In this document: positions 26,467 to 35,860 of the stretch, in pieces
How positions within the stretch are numbered: the first letter of the stretch is position 1
Layout of the letters: each line of letters starts with the position of its first letter
Source: Acetobacteraceae bacterium H6797
Lineage (GTDB): Bacteria; Pseudomonadota; Alphaproteobacteria; Acetobacterales; Acetobacteraceae
DNA length: 64,000 bases
NCBI GenBank assembly: GCA_015223225.1
Contig: JADFCQ010000002.1
Coordinates: forward strand, 620,001-684,000
Direction: 5' to 3'
Made by a program: the position numbers and the translations under genes
The notes under the pieces: model-generated
Databases searched by the model: none
What the model saw: only the letters and a program-made list of their open reading frames with translations
Told to the model about the DNA's origin: nothing

Positions 26467-27720
26467 ATGCTCACACTTCGCGCCTTTGGGCGCCTGGCCA
26501 CCGCGCTTGGCATCGTGGTGGGCTTCGTGCTTGCTGGCGGTAAGGCCCAGGCACAGATCGGCAGCGAACGCTATTCGGCCGTCGTCACCGACGCGAATGG
26601 CACGGTCATGACGGCCATGAACCCGGACGCACCGCGCTATCCGGCCTCGCTCACCAAGATGATGACGCTTTACCTGACCTTCGAGGCCCTGCGGGACGGC
26701 AGGCTTTCGCTCGGCCAGCGCCTCATCATGACGGACAGCGCCTCCGAGATGCCGCCGTCGAAGCTGGGCCTGCCGCCCGGCACCGGCATCACAGTGGAAG
26801 GCGCGATCCTCGCGGTCATCACCAAATCGGCCAATGACGTCGCCGCCCTGCTTGGCGAGACGCTCGGCGGCGGCTCGGAAGAGCGCTTCGCCCAGGTCAT
26901 GACCATGAAGGCCCGGGCGCTCGGTATGAGCAACACGACCTTCCGCAACGCTTCCGGCCTGCCCAACCCGGACCAGATGACCACGGCGCGGGACATGGCG
27001 ACTCTCGGGCGCCGCCTGATCCATGATTTCCCGGAGCGCTACGGCTATTTCTCGACCGTTCGCACCAAGGTGATGGGCATCAACCTTCGCAGCCATAACC
27101 GGATGCTGGACAGCTACGAGGGTGCGGACGGCATCAAGACCGGCTTCATCAATGCGAGCGGCTTCAACATCGTCACCAGCGCCGTGCGGTCCAAGCCGAA
27201 TGGCGAGCGGGTCCGCATGATCGCGGCGGTGTTCGGCGGCTCCTCCTGGGTCGAGCGGGACCGGCATGCGGCCGCGCTGCTCGATTCGGCCTTCTCGCGT
27301 AGCGGCGTTCAGATCGACGAGGCGCCCGTCATGGCGAGCCGCGCGGCGCCGCTGCTCGGCCGTGCCGAGGCGGCCACGCGCCATGCCCGCTCCACCACGG
27401 TCGCCGCCCGCGTGCCGGCCGCCCGGTCGCGCGGCACCGCCCAGGCCTCGCGCCAGCCTGCGCGCACCGGCCGGACCACCACGGCGGCCCGGGCGACCAC
27501 GCAGCGTCCGGCCCAGCGCAACGTTGCCCAGGCCAGCACCACCCACCGGCAGACGGCGAGCGCCAGCCAGAGCAGCCTGCGCACCGCCACCCTCGCCCGC
27601 CCGACGCCGCGCCGGCAGATCGAGCAGGGCGATGGCGGCCGCCCGGTCGCGGTTGCCGCCCGCTCCACGGCGCAGAAGCCCCTTGCTCCCCCGGTCAAGC
27701 GCGTCGCCTCGCGCGACTGA
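26467..27720 (+). CDS. D-alanyl-D-alanine carboxypeptidase (S11 family) with basic tail
   Basis: The 417-residue exported enzyme trims the terminal D-Ala of peptidoglycan stem peptides. A signal peptide ends near residue 30 (GGKAQAQ). The penicillin-binding motifs are complete: S61-L-T-K64, S121-A-N123 and the KTG in DGIKTGFINASG. The usual C-terminal PBP5 domain is replaced by about 130 residues of low-complexity Ala/Arg/Thr/Gln sequence that is strongly basic and could bind anionic envelope polymers. GGGGGAGATGGC before the ATG at 26467 supports this start. A strong terminator follows. Confidence 0.92.
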   Translation: MLTLRAFGRLATALGIVVGFVLAGGKAQAQIGSERYSAVVTDANGTVMTAMNPDAPRYPASLTKMMTLYLTFEALRDGRLSLGQRLIMTDSASEMPPSKLGLPPGTGITVEGAILAVITKSANDVAALLGETLGGGSEERFAQVMTMKARALGMSNTTFRNASGLPNPDQMTTARDMATLGRRLIHDFPERYGYFSTVRTKVMGINLRSHNRMLDSYEGADGIKTGFINASGFNIVTSAVRSKPNGERVRMIAAVFGGSSWVERDRHAAALLDSAFSRSGVQIDEAPVMASRAAPLLGRAEAATRHARSTTVAARVPAARSRGTAQASRQPARTGRTTTAARATTQRPAQRNVAQASTTHRQTASASQSSLRTATLARPTPRRQIEQGDGGRPVAVAARSTAQKPLAPPVKRVASRD

Positions 27721-27741
27721 GTGTCATCTCCCTGAATAAGC

Positions 27742-27775
27742 AAAGGCCGGCGGAAGCTCTTCCGCCGGCCTTTTT
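27742..27775. terminator. Strong intrinsic terminator, probably bidirectional
   Basis: A perfect 14-bp stem (27742-27755 with 27760-27773, AAAGGCCGGCGGAA arms) with loop GCTC. It is flanked by A-run and T-run, so it can end the carboxypeptidase transcript and the convergent GGDEF-EAL transcript. Confidence 0.9.
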
Positions 27776-27795
27776 CATGTCAGACGGTCGAGGCC

Positions 27796-30177
27796 TCAGC
27801 GCGTCTGGCGGAGATCCGGCAGGAAGGCCGCCTCGAATTCCCTCGCCGGCAGTGGCCGGCTGATGAAGAAGCCCTGCACCTCGTGGCAGCCGAGGGAGCG
27901 CAGGAATTCGAACTGCGCCTCCTCCTCCACGCCCTCGGCATTGGTCTGGATGCCCAAGGCCTGGCCGATGCTCATCACCGCGCGGACCAGCGCCGCGGCC
28001 GAAGGGTCCTCAAGCGAATGGCGCACGAAGGAGCGGTCGAGCTTCATCTTGTCGATCGGCAGGCGGCGTAGATTGGCGAGCGAAGAATAACCCGTGCCGA
28101 AGTCATCCATCGCGAGCTTCACGCCCAGGCGGCGCAGCCGGTTCAGCGTGCCGATGGTCTCGCTCGAATGCTCGGGCATGACGCCCTCGGTAATCTCGAG
28201 CTCCAGCCGATGGGCGGGCAGGCCCGTCTCTTCCAGGACCGATTCCACCAGGACGACGAATTGCGCATCCCGCAACTGAGTCGCGGAGACATTGACAGCG
28301 ATACTGAGATCTGGCCAGCCGGCAGCCGTGCGGCAGGCCTCGCGCAGCACCCACTCGCCGATGGGCACGATAAGCCCGCTCTCCTCCGCCAGTGGAATGA
28401 AGAGATCGGGCGGCACCATGCCATGCTGCGGATGGCGCCAGCGCAGCAGCGCCTCAGCCCCCAACAGACGCCGATCGGCCGTGGCCACCTGCGGCTGGAA
28501 GACGAGCGTGAACCCGCCGCGCTCCACCGTCTCCCGCAGGTCGCGCTCCAGGGCGCGGCGTTCCACCAGCCGCTTGTTGAGCGCCGGGTCGTAGAAATGC
28601 AGCTTCCCCTGCCCCTCGGCCTTGGCCTGCCGAAGCGCGGCATCGGCCTCGCGCAGCAAGGTCGCGGGGGTGGTCGTGCCCAGCACGTCCGAGAGCGCTG
28701 CACCGATGAAGACCGAGACCTGTAGCGCCCGACCCTTGATGATGAAGGGCGCCGCGGTCACGTCGAGCAGCCGCTCCACCAGCGCCTCGACGGCCTCGCC
28801 CTGGTTGGTGCGGGGCGCGATGATGGCGAATTCATCCGCACCGAGGCGGGCTAGCGTATCGCTCTGGCGCAGGGCATCGGAGAGGCGGCGGCTCATCTGC
28901 CGCAGCAACTCATCCCCGACGGCATGGCCATGGATCTCATTAACTTCCTGAAAATGCGTGATATCCAGAACCAGCAGGGCCATGCCTTGCCCTTCGCGCT
29001 GGGCCATGGCCAAGGCCTGCTCCAGCCTGTCCTGGAAAAGGGCGCGGTTGGGCAGATCGGTCAGCGGATCATGCGAGGCGAGGAAATTGAGCTGGCGCGC
29101 CAGTAGCGCGCGCTCCTCGCTGGCCCGTTTGAAGGTCTCAACCGCATGGGCCAGGTTGCGCAATTCGGAGGAGCTGCCGGGCGGCAAAGGCGGCAATTCC
29201 CCCGGCTGTTGGCCATCGGCCATGGCGCGCAGCGAGGCCGTCATGGCGACCAGTGGCCGGACCATGCGCGTGCCGATCGTCACCGCCACGAATAGCGCCA
29301 CCGCCAGCACCGCCAGGCAAAGCCCGATGAGCAGCCAGATCGCCTCAGAAAGCGCGATCTGCCAGCTCTCCGACCGGGCGAAAATCACGACACTGCCTTG
29401 CGGGCGGCCGTCGGCGGCGATGAACTCTCGCACCAGCACACTATAGCGCCGGCCGTCGAGAATGACGGGCTCCGACGAGGAGTCATCGCCGAGATCCTCG
29501 GCCTGGGCCCACCAATCGGGCGTCAGCTCGGCCAGAAGCCCGCTATTGCTCACCCCCACCAGCCCTTCAGAACTGGTGAAGGCGATCTCGGCGCTCACAC
29601 GCTGCGAGATATCGTGGGCGAAGCCGTTGTCGAGCAGCCGGCCGAAGGCGAGATAGCCCCGCAACTCGCCGGCCTGGTTCCGCACGGGCGCGGCGACGAG
29701 GAGCTCCAGGGCGCTGAACGGTGTCCGGGCGAGCACGGCACGCCGCGTGCCATCTGGCTGCGGCGCCAGGAGCTGGAACGAGGGCCGGCCCGGCTGCAGG
29801 CCGGGAAGTCGGGGCAAGCGGGCCAGGACCTCGCCCCGATCATCGAAAAAAAGCAGCTCCGAAAGGTCGCTGCCTCTCTCATCGAGCAACGCGGAAATCT
29901 GCCGCAGCAGGGCCTCGGGCTCCTGCGCCCCATCGCGCATCGCGGGGAACTGAGCATAGGCGGAAGCCTCGGCCCCTATCCGCAGCCCTATACTCTGCAT
30001 GACCGAAAGGACGCCGAAAGTCGTCCGCTGCGTCAGCCTTTCAAGATGCTGACTGGCGTGCCGTTCCAGCAGATAGACACCACCGACCGCCACGAGGATG
30101 CCGACGAGTAGTGCCGGCAGGGTGACCAGCACTAATAGCCTTGCCCTGAGGCCGAGAAGATTCAGCTTTCCAAACAT
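27796..30177 (-). CDS. Membrane GGDEF-EAL protein, probable c-di-GMP phosphodiesterase
   Basis: The 793-residue protein has an N-terminal membrane helix (about 14-36), a periplasmic sensor region of roughly 245 residues, a second helix (about 282-305) and a HAMP-like linker. The GGDEF domain carries a changed signature, RLGADEFAII (second Gly to Ala). The EAL domain is complete: EALLRWRHP, NVSATQLRD, ITEGVMPE, DDFGTGYSSL with following K and D residues, and NAEGVEE. Degradation of c-di-GMP is therefore the likely activity, with GGDEF as a weak cyclase or GTP sensor. It converges with the carboxypeptidase gene. Confidence 0.93.
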   Translation of the reverse strand: MFGKLNLLGLRARLLVLVTLPALLVGILVAVGGVYLLERHASQHLERLTQRTTFGVLSVMQSIGLRIGAEASAYAQFPAMRDGAQEPEALLRQISALLDERGSDLSELLFFDDRGEVLARLPRLPGLQPGRPSFQLLAPQPDGTRRAVLARTPFSALELLVAAPVRNQAGELRGYLAFGRLLDNGFAHDISQRVSAEIAFTSSEGLVGVSNSGLLAELTPDWWAQAEDLGDDSSSEPVILDGRRYSVLVREFIAADGRPQGSVVIFARSESWQIALSEAIWLLIGLCLAVLAVALFVAVTIGTRMVRPLVAMTASLRAMADGQQPGELPPLPPGSSSELRNLAHAVETFKRASEERALLARQLNFLASHDPLTDLPNRALFQDRLEQALAMAQREGQGMALLVLDITHFQEVNEIHGHAVGDELLRQMSRRLSDALRQSDTLARLGADEFAIIAPRTNQGEAVEALVERLLDVTAAPFIIKGRALQVSVFIGAALSDVLGTTTPATLLREADAALRQAKAEGQGKLHFYDPALNKRLVERRALERDLRETVERGGFTLVFQPQVATADRRLLGAEALLRWRHPQHGMVPPDLFIPLAEESGLIVPIGEWVLREACRTAAGWPDLSIAVNVSATQLRDAQFVVLVESVLEETGLPAHRLELEITEGVMPEHSSETIGTLNRLRRLGVKLAMDDFGTGYSSLANLRRLPIDKMKLDRSFVRHSLEDPSAAALVRAVMSIGQALGIQTNAEGVEEEAQFEFLRSLGCHEVQGFFISRPLPAREFEAAFLPDLRQTR

Positions 30178-30235
30178 TCCAGCCCGATAAGGCCCTTCGC
30201 AGGTATAGCGGGACTACTATGGCATGGGCTGGTTA

Positions 30236-30267
30236 AATGGCGGTGTTCTTAATTGTTCACCGCCATT
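30236..30267 (-). terminator. 10-bp inverted repeat downstream of minE
   Basis: AATGGCGGTG (30236-30245) and CACCGCCATT (30258-30267) form a perfect stem with a 12-base AT-rich loop, seven bases after the minE stop. Only ATTT follows on the minus strand. It is likely the end of the minCDE transcript or an operator for the downstream GGDEF-EAL gene. Confidence 0.5.
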
Positions 30268-30273
30268 GGAAAT

Positions 30274-30552
30274 TCAGGAGGCCTTGGACAGACCTTTCGG
30301 CCCCGGCAGTTCCACCTCTATCGCCAGGGTAGAAAGATCTGACCCCCGATCGAGCGAGACGTTCACCCGGCCCGGGTCGATCGAGACATAGCGGGTGATG
30401 ACCGCCAGCAGCTCCTGCTGGAGCTTCGGCAGGAAATCATCGCCGCCACGCCCGATTCGCTCATGCGCGAGCACGATCTGAAGCCGTTCCTTGGCCTGGA
30501 CAGCCGTGGTGTCCGGCTTCCGGGTTCCGCGAAAGACGTCGAGCCAGCTCAT
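30274..30552 (-). CDS. minE: Cell division topological specificity factor MinE
   Basis: The 92-residue protein has an N-terminal MinD-activating segment (FRGTRKPDTTAVQAKERLQIVLAHE, with the conserved AKERLQIVLAHER). The C-terminal dimer domain follows (LLAVITRYVSIDPGRVNVSLDR). It releases MinCD from the membrane so that the septum inhibitor oscillates between poles. Its ATG overlaps the minD stop by four bases (ATGA), which shows coupling. Third gene of minC-minD-minE on the minus strand. Confidence 0.96.
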   Translation of the reverse strand: MSWLDVFRGTRKPDTTAVQAKERLQIVLAHERIGRGGDDFLPKLQQELLAVITRYVSIDPGRVNVSLDRGSDLSTLAIEVELPGPKGLSKAS

Positions 30553-31367
30553 GCGGCCCTCCCCCCGAAGAGGCGCGAGAAGAAGCCCTTCTTCTCCGCA
30601 TCGATGAACTTCATGGGCCGTTCGTCACCCAGGAAACGAGCCACCGCATCCTTATAGGCGACGCCGGCATTGGAGACCTCGTCCAGGATCACCGGGTTGC
30701 CGGTATTGGACGCGCGCAGCACGCTCTCGCTCTCGGGGATCACGCCCAGGAGCGGGATGGCCAGGATTTCCTGGATATCCTCGAGCTTCAGCATCTCGCC
30801 CTTCTCGACGCGCGCGGCGTCATAGCGGGTCACGACGAGATGTTCCTTCACCGGCTCCTTCTTTTCCTCGGCGCGCTTCGACTTGGACTGGAGCACGCCC
30901 AGGATGCGGTCGCTGTCGCGAACGGAGGAGACTTCCGGATTGGTGACGATCAGCGCCTGGTCGGCGAAATAGAGCGCGAGCAGCGCGCCCTTCTCGATGC
31001 CGGCCGGGCTGTCGCAGATGATGTAGTCGAATTCCTTCGACAGCTCCTCGATGATCTTGGCGACGCCTTCCTTGGTCAGCGCGTCCTTGTCACGGGTCTG
31101 GCTGGCGGGGAGAATCGAGAGGGTCTCGACGCGCTTGTCGCGGATCAGCGCCTGGGAGAGCTTCGCCTCGCCGGAGATCACGTTGACGATGTCGAAGACC
31201 ACGCGGCGCTCGACGCCCATGATCAGGTCGAGATTGCGCAAGCCCACGTCGAAGTCGATGACCACGACCTTCTTGCCGCTCTGCGCCAGCCCGGTCGAGA
31301 AGGCGGCCGACGTCGTGGTCTTCCCCACGCCACCCTTGCCCGAGGTCACCACGATCACTTGCGCCAT
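30549..31367 (-). CDS. minD: Septum site-determining ATPase MinD
   Basis: The 272-residue deviant Walker A ATPase (SGKGGVGKTT near residue 8) recruits MinC to the membrane. VVIDFDVGLRNLDLIMG (switch) and the C-terminal amphipathic membrane-targeting helix (KKGFFSRLFGGRAA) are present. The start at 31367 begins MAQVIVVTSGKGG with GGGTCTCCCCC upstream; the open frame extends 20 residues further without support. It is 56 bases downstream of minC and overlaps minE by four bases. Confidence 0.97.
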   Translation of the reverse strand: MAQVIVVTSGKGGVGKTTTSAAFSTGLAQSGKKVVVIDFDVGLRNLDLIMGVERRVVFDIVNVISGEAKLSQALIRDKRVETLSILPASQTRDKDALTKEGVAKIIEELSKEFDYIICDSPAGIEKGALLALYFADQALIVTNPEVSSVRDSDRILGVLQSKSKRAEEKKEPVKEHLVVTRYDAARVEKGEMLKLEDIQEILAIPLLGVIPESESVLRASNTGNPVILDEVSNAGVAYKDAVARFLGDERPMKFIDAEKKGFFSRLFGGRAA

Positions 31368-31423
31368 TGGGGGAGACCCTCCTGTGGACTTGGTATTGGA
31401 TGGTATTCTGTCACGAAATCGCC

Positions 31424-32167
31424 TCAACCCATACGGTCGAAGCGCATGCTCTCGCCGATGAGACGGACCTGGGTGGGCTTGCCGATCGGCGCCGCCCCGA
31501 GTCCCTCGCGCACCGCGTAATAGCCGGCGATGGAAACCAGCTCCGGGTCGAAATTCAATGCGAAAACGCGGGCGTCGAGATTATCCGCCCCGCCCGCGAT
31601 GGCCCGGCCGCGCAGCGCGCCATAAATATGCACATGCCCGTCGGCGATGACCTCGGCGCCCGGATTGACGGTGCCGTTGATGATGACATCCGCCCCTTCC
31701 GCCCAGATGCGCTGGCCGGCGCGGACCGACTGGTCGATCACCATGGTCGGCCGCTGATGCCCGGCCGGAACTGGGGGGGCGCTGGGGACGGCGGGCTCGG
31801 CCGCTTCGCGGGTGAATTCCGGCGGCGGCTCCGCCTCGCCCACGGCGCGGAGCGGCGGCAGGCCCACCGCGGTGGCCGCCGCACGCATCTCGGGCGAGCC
31901 GCCCGTGGTGCCGATCGGCATGATGGCAAACTCGCGCAAGCCATTGATCAGGCCTGCGAAATCCATTTCATGCGGCCCAACCTGGAGGTCGTCCAGCCCG
32001 ATCACGATCGGGGCGTTGCGTAGGAAGCCGGGGGCGCGTCGGAACTGGTCACCGATCGCCGGCACGACCATCTCCGGCCTCGGGTCGAGCAGACGGAGCA
32101 CCAGCAGGTTGAAATTCGCGCCCCGCAGGCGAAAGGGCTCCAGCCGTGGCTGCGACGCTGCCGACAT
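31424..32167 (-). CDS. minC: Septum site-determining protein MinC
   Basis: The 247-residue FtsZ-polymerisation inhibitor has an N-terminal MinC_N domain (FRLRGANFNLLVLRLLD and the following beta/alpha fold). A Pro/Glu/Ala-rich linker (about 120-145) follows. The C-terminal beta-helical MinC_C domain has VRAGQRIWAEGADVIINGTVNPGAEV (with GQRIWAEGADVII) and HIYGALRGRAIAG. The start at 32167 (MSAASQPRLEPF) was chosen because the family begins just before this sequence; 77 additional codons upstream look non-coding. First gene of the operon. Confidence 0.94.
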   Translation of the reverse strand: MSAASQPRLEPFRLRGANFNLLVLRLLDPRPEMVVPAIGDQFRRAPGFLRNAPIVIGLDDLQVGPHEMDFAGLINGLREFAIMPIGTTGGSPEMRAAATAVGLPPLRAVGEAEPPPEFTREAAEPAVPSAPPVPAGHQRPTMVIDQSVRAGQRIWAEGADVIINGTVNPGAEVIADGHVHIYGALRGRAIAGGADNLDARVFALNFDPELVSIAGYYAVREGLGAAPIGKPTQVRLIGESMRFDRMG

Positions 32168-32373
32168 GATGGGCGTTGGTATCCTGTTCGATGAAGGGCC
32201 GCGCAACGGCCGGTTGAGGAATTCTTCACCCCTCCTATAGCCGGGCCGGGCCGCAGGGCGAAGCGGTGTTCCGGGGGAAACACTGATTTCATGACATCTT
32301 TCCGTCATCCGCCCCCTCTCCCGCCCTGCGCCGGGCCGCCTTATCCTTCCTGGGCGACTGAGAAGGGCGAGAC

Positions 32374-32817
32374 GTGGCGGACAGAGTGATCGAGACACGC
32401 GCGGACTATCGGTGGTTCCTGGAAATCCCGACCCGTTGGGCCGATAACGACGCCTATGGCCATGTGAATAACGTGGTCTATTACAATTACTTCGATACCG
32501 TCGTGGCGCGCTTCCTGCTCCAGACGGGCGAGTTGGACCTCAATACCTCGCCGCTGATCGGCGTGGTGGTCGAGACGCTCTGCCGCTTCCGCGCGCCGAT
32601 CCGCTTTCCGGACCTCGTGACGGCCGGGCTGCGCGTCGGCCGAGTCGGCACCAGTTCCGTGCGATACGAGATCGGCATCTTCCGCGAGGACGAGGCGGAG
32701 GCCAGCGCCGTCGGCCATTTCATTCACGTCTATGTGGATCGCGCGACGCAGAAGCAGCCCCAGCCCATCCCCGACTCCTTCCGCCTCAAGCTCGCGCCGC
32801 TTCTCGTCACGGCCTGA
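32374..32817 (+). CDS. Acyl-CoA thioesterase, 4-hydroxybenzoyl-CoA thioesterase family
   Basis: The 147-residue hotdog-fold thioesterase has the family catalytic segment RWADNDAYGHVNNVVYYNYFD (conserved D in DxDxxGHVNN). The start is GTG at 32374 with GAAGGGCGAG upstream. Substrates of close relatives range from aromatic to short-chain acyl-CoA, so the substrate is left open. It is divergent from minC (206 bases apart) and upstream of a D-2-hydroxyacid dehydrogenase gene, 93 bases away. Confidence 0.88.
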   Translation: MADRVIETRADYRWFLEIPTRWADNDAYGHVNNVVYYNYFDTVVARFLLQTGELDLNTSPLIGVVVETLCRFRAPIRFPDLVTAGLRVGRVGTSSVRYEIGIFREDEAEASAVGHFIHVYVDRATQKQPQPIPDSFRLKLAPLLVTA

Positions 32818-32910
32818 CGCAGGCGGCGAGATGCGGCTTTCATCCGGAGGCGGCTTTGCGGGGCCGCGCTCCGGGGCCATGCTGGCGGCAACTGTCCTGA
32901 GGAATGTTCC

Positions 32911-33876
32911 ATGGCACCCCCTTTCAAACTCGCCATTCTCGATGACTTCCAGGGCGCGAGCCTCGCCGCCGGCCCCTGGGAACGGCTGACGGGCAAGGTC
33001 GAGATCACCGTCTTCCGCGATCACTTGGCCGATCCCGATGCCCTCGCCGAAAGGCTCCAGGCTTTCGACATGGTCTTCGCCATCCGTGAGCGGAGCCCGA
33101 TGCCGCGCTCGCTGCTGGAGAAGCTGCCCAATCTGAAGCTCCTCATCACCGCCGGCGGCCGGAACCGGGCCATCGACGCGGCCTATTGCGCGGAGAAAGG
33201 CATCGTCTTCTCCGGCACGCCCTCTTTCGGGGCTCCCACGGTCGATCTCACCTGGGGCCTGATCATTGGCCTGATGCGCGACATCCCCGCGCAGCAGGAT
33301 TCGCTCCGCGCTCGCGGCTGGCAGACGGTGATCGGGCGCGGGCTCGAAGGCCGGCGGCTCGGCGTGATCGGCCTGGGCAATCTCGGCGGCAAGGTCGCAA
33401 AAGTGGGCCAGGCTTTCGGCATGGAGGTGGTGGCCTGGAGCCCGAACCTCACCGCCGAAAGGGCCGCCGAGGTGGGCGTCGCGCGGGTGGAGCGCGACGA
33501 GCTGCTATCGACCTCCGATGTCGTCACGCTCCATGTCGTGCTCTCCGACCGCTCGCGCGGCATGATCGGCGCGGATCAGATCGCGCTGATGAAATCCGAC
33601 GCTCTGCTCATCAACACGAGCCGCGGCCCGCTGGTGGATCAGGAGGCGCTGATCGATGCGCTGAAGCTCGGCCGGATCGGCGGCGCGGGGCTCGACGTCT
33701 ATGACCAGGAGCCGCTGCCGGACGATCACCCCCTGCTCGACGCGCCGCACACCCTGCTGACGCCCCATCTGGGCTATGTCACCGAGGAGAATTACCGGGC
33801 CTATTTCGAAGGCGCGGTCGAGGCGGTGGAAGCCTTCCTGGCGGGCTCGCCGATCCGGTTGATCAAGCCGGCCTGA
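32911..33876 (+). CDS. D-isomer-specific 2-hydroxyacid dehydrogenase
   Basis: The 321-residue NAD-dependent enzyme interconverts a D-2-hydroxyacid and the 2-oxoacid. The Rossmann motif GLGNLGGKVAKVG is in the middle. The catalytic trio is recognisable: Arg in INTSRGPLVD, Glu in DVYDQEPLP, His in TPHLGYVT. The substrate-binding domain resembles the phosphoglycerate or hydroxypyruvate reductase branch. Neighbours (thioesterase upstream, allophanate hydrolase downstream) do not fix a substrate. The start follows AATGTTCC, a weak ribosome-binding site. Confidence 0.9.
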   Translation: MAPPFKLAILDDFQGASLAAGPWERLTGKVEITVFRDHLADPDALAERLQAFDMVFAIRERSPMPRSLLEKLPNLKLLITAGGRNRAIDAAYCAEKGIVFSGTPSFGAPTVDLTWGLIIGLMRDIPAQQDSLRARGWQTVIGRGLEGRRLGVIGLGNLGGKVAKVGQAFGMEVVAWSPNLTAERAAEVGVARVERDELLSTSDVVTLHVVLSDRSRGMIGADQIALMKSDALLINTSRGPLVDQEALIDALKLGRIGGAGLDVYDQEPLPDDHPLLDAPHTLLTPHLGYVTEENYRAYFEGAVEAVEAFLAGSPIRLIKPA

Positions 33877-34020
33877 CCAAGAGCTGGGCGCCCTGCCCCG
33901 CCGACCGCCCCAGCCCTGGGCAAAAGCCCGGCGCGGGGCGGTGGAAAGCCGGCGGATGAGGCTTGCGGGCCGAGGGCGGCGGCCTGACTCTGGCCGGGTG
34001 AGACCATAGGGGACCGCCCG

Positions 34021-35808
34021 ATGAGCCTGCCCGCAGCCCTGACCCGCCCGGTCCTAGCCCGCTATTATGCCGAAGGGGGCAGCCCGGTGGCGCTCGCGCA
34101 GGAGGTTCTGGCCAGGATCGTCGCCTATGCCGACCCGGCGCTCTTCCTCCACCAACTGCCCGAAGCCGCGCTGCTGGCCCAGGCCGAGGCGCTGATGGCG
34201 GCGGGGCCGGAGGGCAAGCCGCTCTACGGCATCCCCTTCGTGGTGAAGGACAATATCGACGTCGCGGGCCTGCCCACGACCGCCGCCTGCCCCGGCTTCG
34301 CCTATACGCCCAGCGAGCATGCGACGGCCGTGGCCCGGCTCATCGAGGCTGGCGCGCTGATGCTGGGCAAGGTCAATCTCGACCAGTTCGCGACGGGGCT
34401 GAACGGCACGCGCTCCCCCTATGGCACGCCACGCAATGCGGTCGTGGCCGATCGTATCCCGGGCGGCTCCTCCTCGGGCTCGGCCACGGCGGTCTCGGCG
34501 GGCTTCGCCACCTTCTCGCTCGGCACCGATACGGCGGGGTCGGGGCGCGTGCCGGCGATGTGCCAGAATATCGTGGGGCTGAAATCGACCGTGGGCGCCA
34601 CGCCCAGCAAGGGCATGGTGCCTGCCTGCCGCTCGATCGATCTCATCTCCGTCTTCGCGCTCACCGTCGAGGATGCGGCCGAGGTACTCGCCGTGATGGC
34701 GGGGCCGGAGCCGAGCGACCCCTATTCCCGCCCCCCGCCGCCCGGCTGGTCGCCCGCCCCGGTGCCGCGCGCCTCCTGGCGCCTGGCGGTGCCGCTGGAG
34801 GAGCAGCTTCTTTTCGACACGCCCGACGATGCAGCACTCTTCGACGCAGCCCTGAAGCGCGCGGAGGCGCTGGGCGCGGTCACGCATCGCGTGGATATCG
34901 CGCCGCTGCTGAAGGTCGCGACGCGGCTCTATGACGGCGCCTGGGTGGCGGAACGCACCTCGGCCCTGCGCGAGGTGGTGACGCAACGCCCGGAGATCAT
35001 GCATCCCGTCACCCGCAGCATCGTCGAGGGCGGGCTGACGCGGCTCACCGTCGATGCCTTCGACGATTTCCACGCCGTCGCCGAGGCGCGGGTGCTGGCG
35101 CGGGCGATTTTCGCCGAGGCCGATCTGCTGCTGGTGCCGACCGCGCCGGGCGTGCCGACCCTCGCGCAACTTGCCGCCGAGCCCATCGCGGCCAATAGCC
35201 GCCTCGGCACCTATACCAATTTCGTGAATCTCTGCGACCTCTCAGGGCTCGCGGTGCCTGCCGGCTTCCGGGGAGATGGCGTGCCCTTCGGCGTCACGCT
35301 GCTCGCCCCCGCCTGGGAGGAGCGTCGTCTGGGCGGGCTCGGCGCGGCCCTGTATGCGGCGGCCGGGCTGCCGATGGGCGCCACGGGCGTCGCGACGCCA
35401 CCTGCACCGCCCGCGCCGGGATTGCTGCCGGGTGAGACCGCGCTCTTCTGCGTCGGCGCGCATATGCAGGGGCTGCCGCTGAATTGGCAGGTGGTGGAAA
35501 AGGGCGGGCGGCTGTTGAGCGAGGCCAGGACGGCGCCGAGCTATCGCTTCTACGATCTCGGCGGCCGCCCCGGCATGGTGCGCGTGGCCGATGGCGGCGC
35601 GGCCATCGCGGGCGAGGTTTGGGCCCTGCCTACGGCCTCCATCGGCGCCCTGTTGGCGCAGGTGCCGGCGCCGCTCGGCTTCGGCCGCGTGACGCTGGAG
35701 GATGGCGCCATCGTCACCGGCTTCCTCTGCGAAGCCGCAGGTGTCGAAGCCGCGCCAGAGATCACGGCTTTCGGCGGCTGGCGCGCCTATAAGCAACAGG
35801 CAGCATGA
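34021..35808 (+). CDS. atzF: Allophanate hydrolase (AtzF/DUR1,2 amidase type)
   Basis: The 595-residue protein has an amidase-signature domain (about 1-440). Its Lys is in GIPFVVKDNIDVAG, the Ser pair is in PGGSSSGSATA, and the nucleophile is in TDTAGSGRVPA. The C-terminal allophanate hydrolase domain (about 470-590) has FCVGAHMQGLPLNWQ. It splits allophanate into ammonia and carbon dioxide, the last step of the urea carboxylase and cyanuric-acid routes. No urea carboxylase is in the window, so the allophanate source is not clear. It lies 52 bases upstream of the kinase gene and may be co-transcribed. Confidence 0.93.
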   Translation: MSLPAALTRPVLARYYAEGGSPVALAQEVLARIVAYADPALFLHQLPEAALLAQAEALMAAGPEGKPLYGIPFVVKDNIDVAGLPTTAACPGFAYTPSEHATAVARLIEAGALMLGKVNLDQFATGLNGTRSPYGTPRNAVVADRIPGGSSSGSATAVSAGFATFSLGTDTAGSGRVPAMCQNIVGLKSTVGATPSKGMVPACRSIDLISVFALTVEDAAEVLAVMAGPEPSDPYSRPPPPGWSPAPVPRASWRLAVPLEEQLLFDTPDDAALFDAALKRAEALGAVTHRVDIAPLLKVATRLYDGAWVAERTSALREVVTQRPEIMHPVTRSIVEGGLTRLTVDAFDDFHAVAEARVLARAIFAEADLLLVPTAPGVPTLAQLAAEPIAANSRLGTYTNFVNLCDLSGLAVPAGFRGDGVPFGVTLLAPAWEERRLGGLGAALYAAAGLPMGATGVATPPAPPAPGLLPGETALFCVGAHMQGLPLNWQVVEKGGRLLSEARTAPSYRFYDLGGRPGMVRVADGGAAIAGEVWALPTASIGALLAQVPAPLGFGRVTLEDGAIVTGFLCEAAGVEAAPEITAFGGWRAYKQQAA

Positions 35809-35860
35809 GCCTTCTTCGCCGCCCCATTCCGGCGATGCGTGACTAGATCAGACGAGAGAC

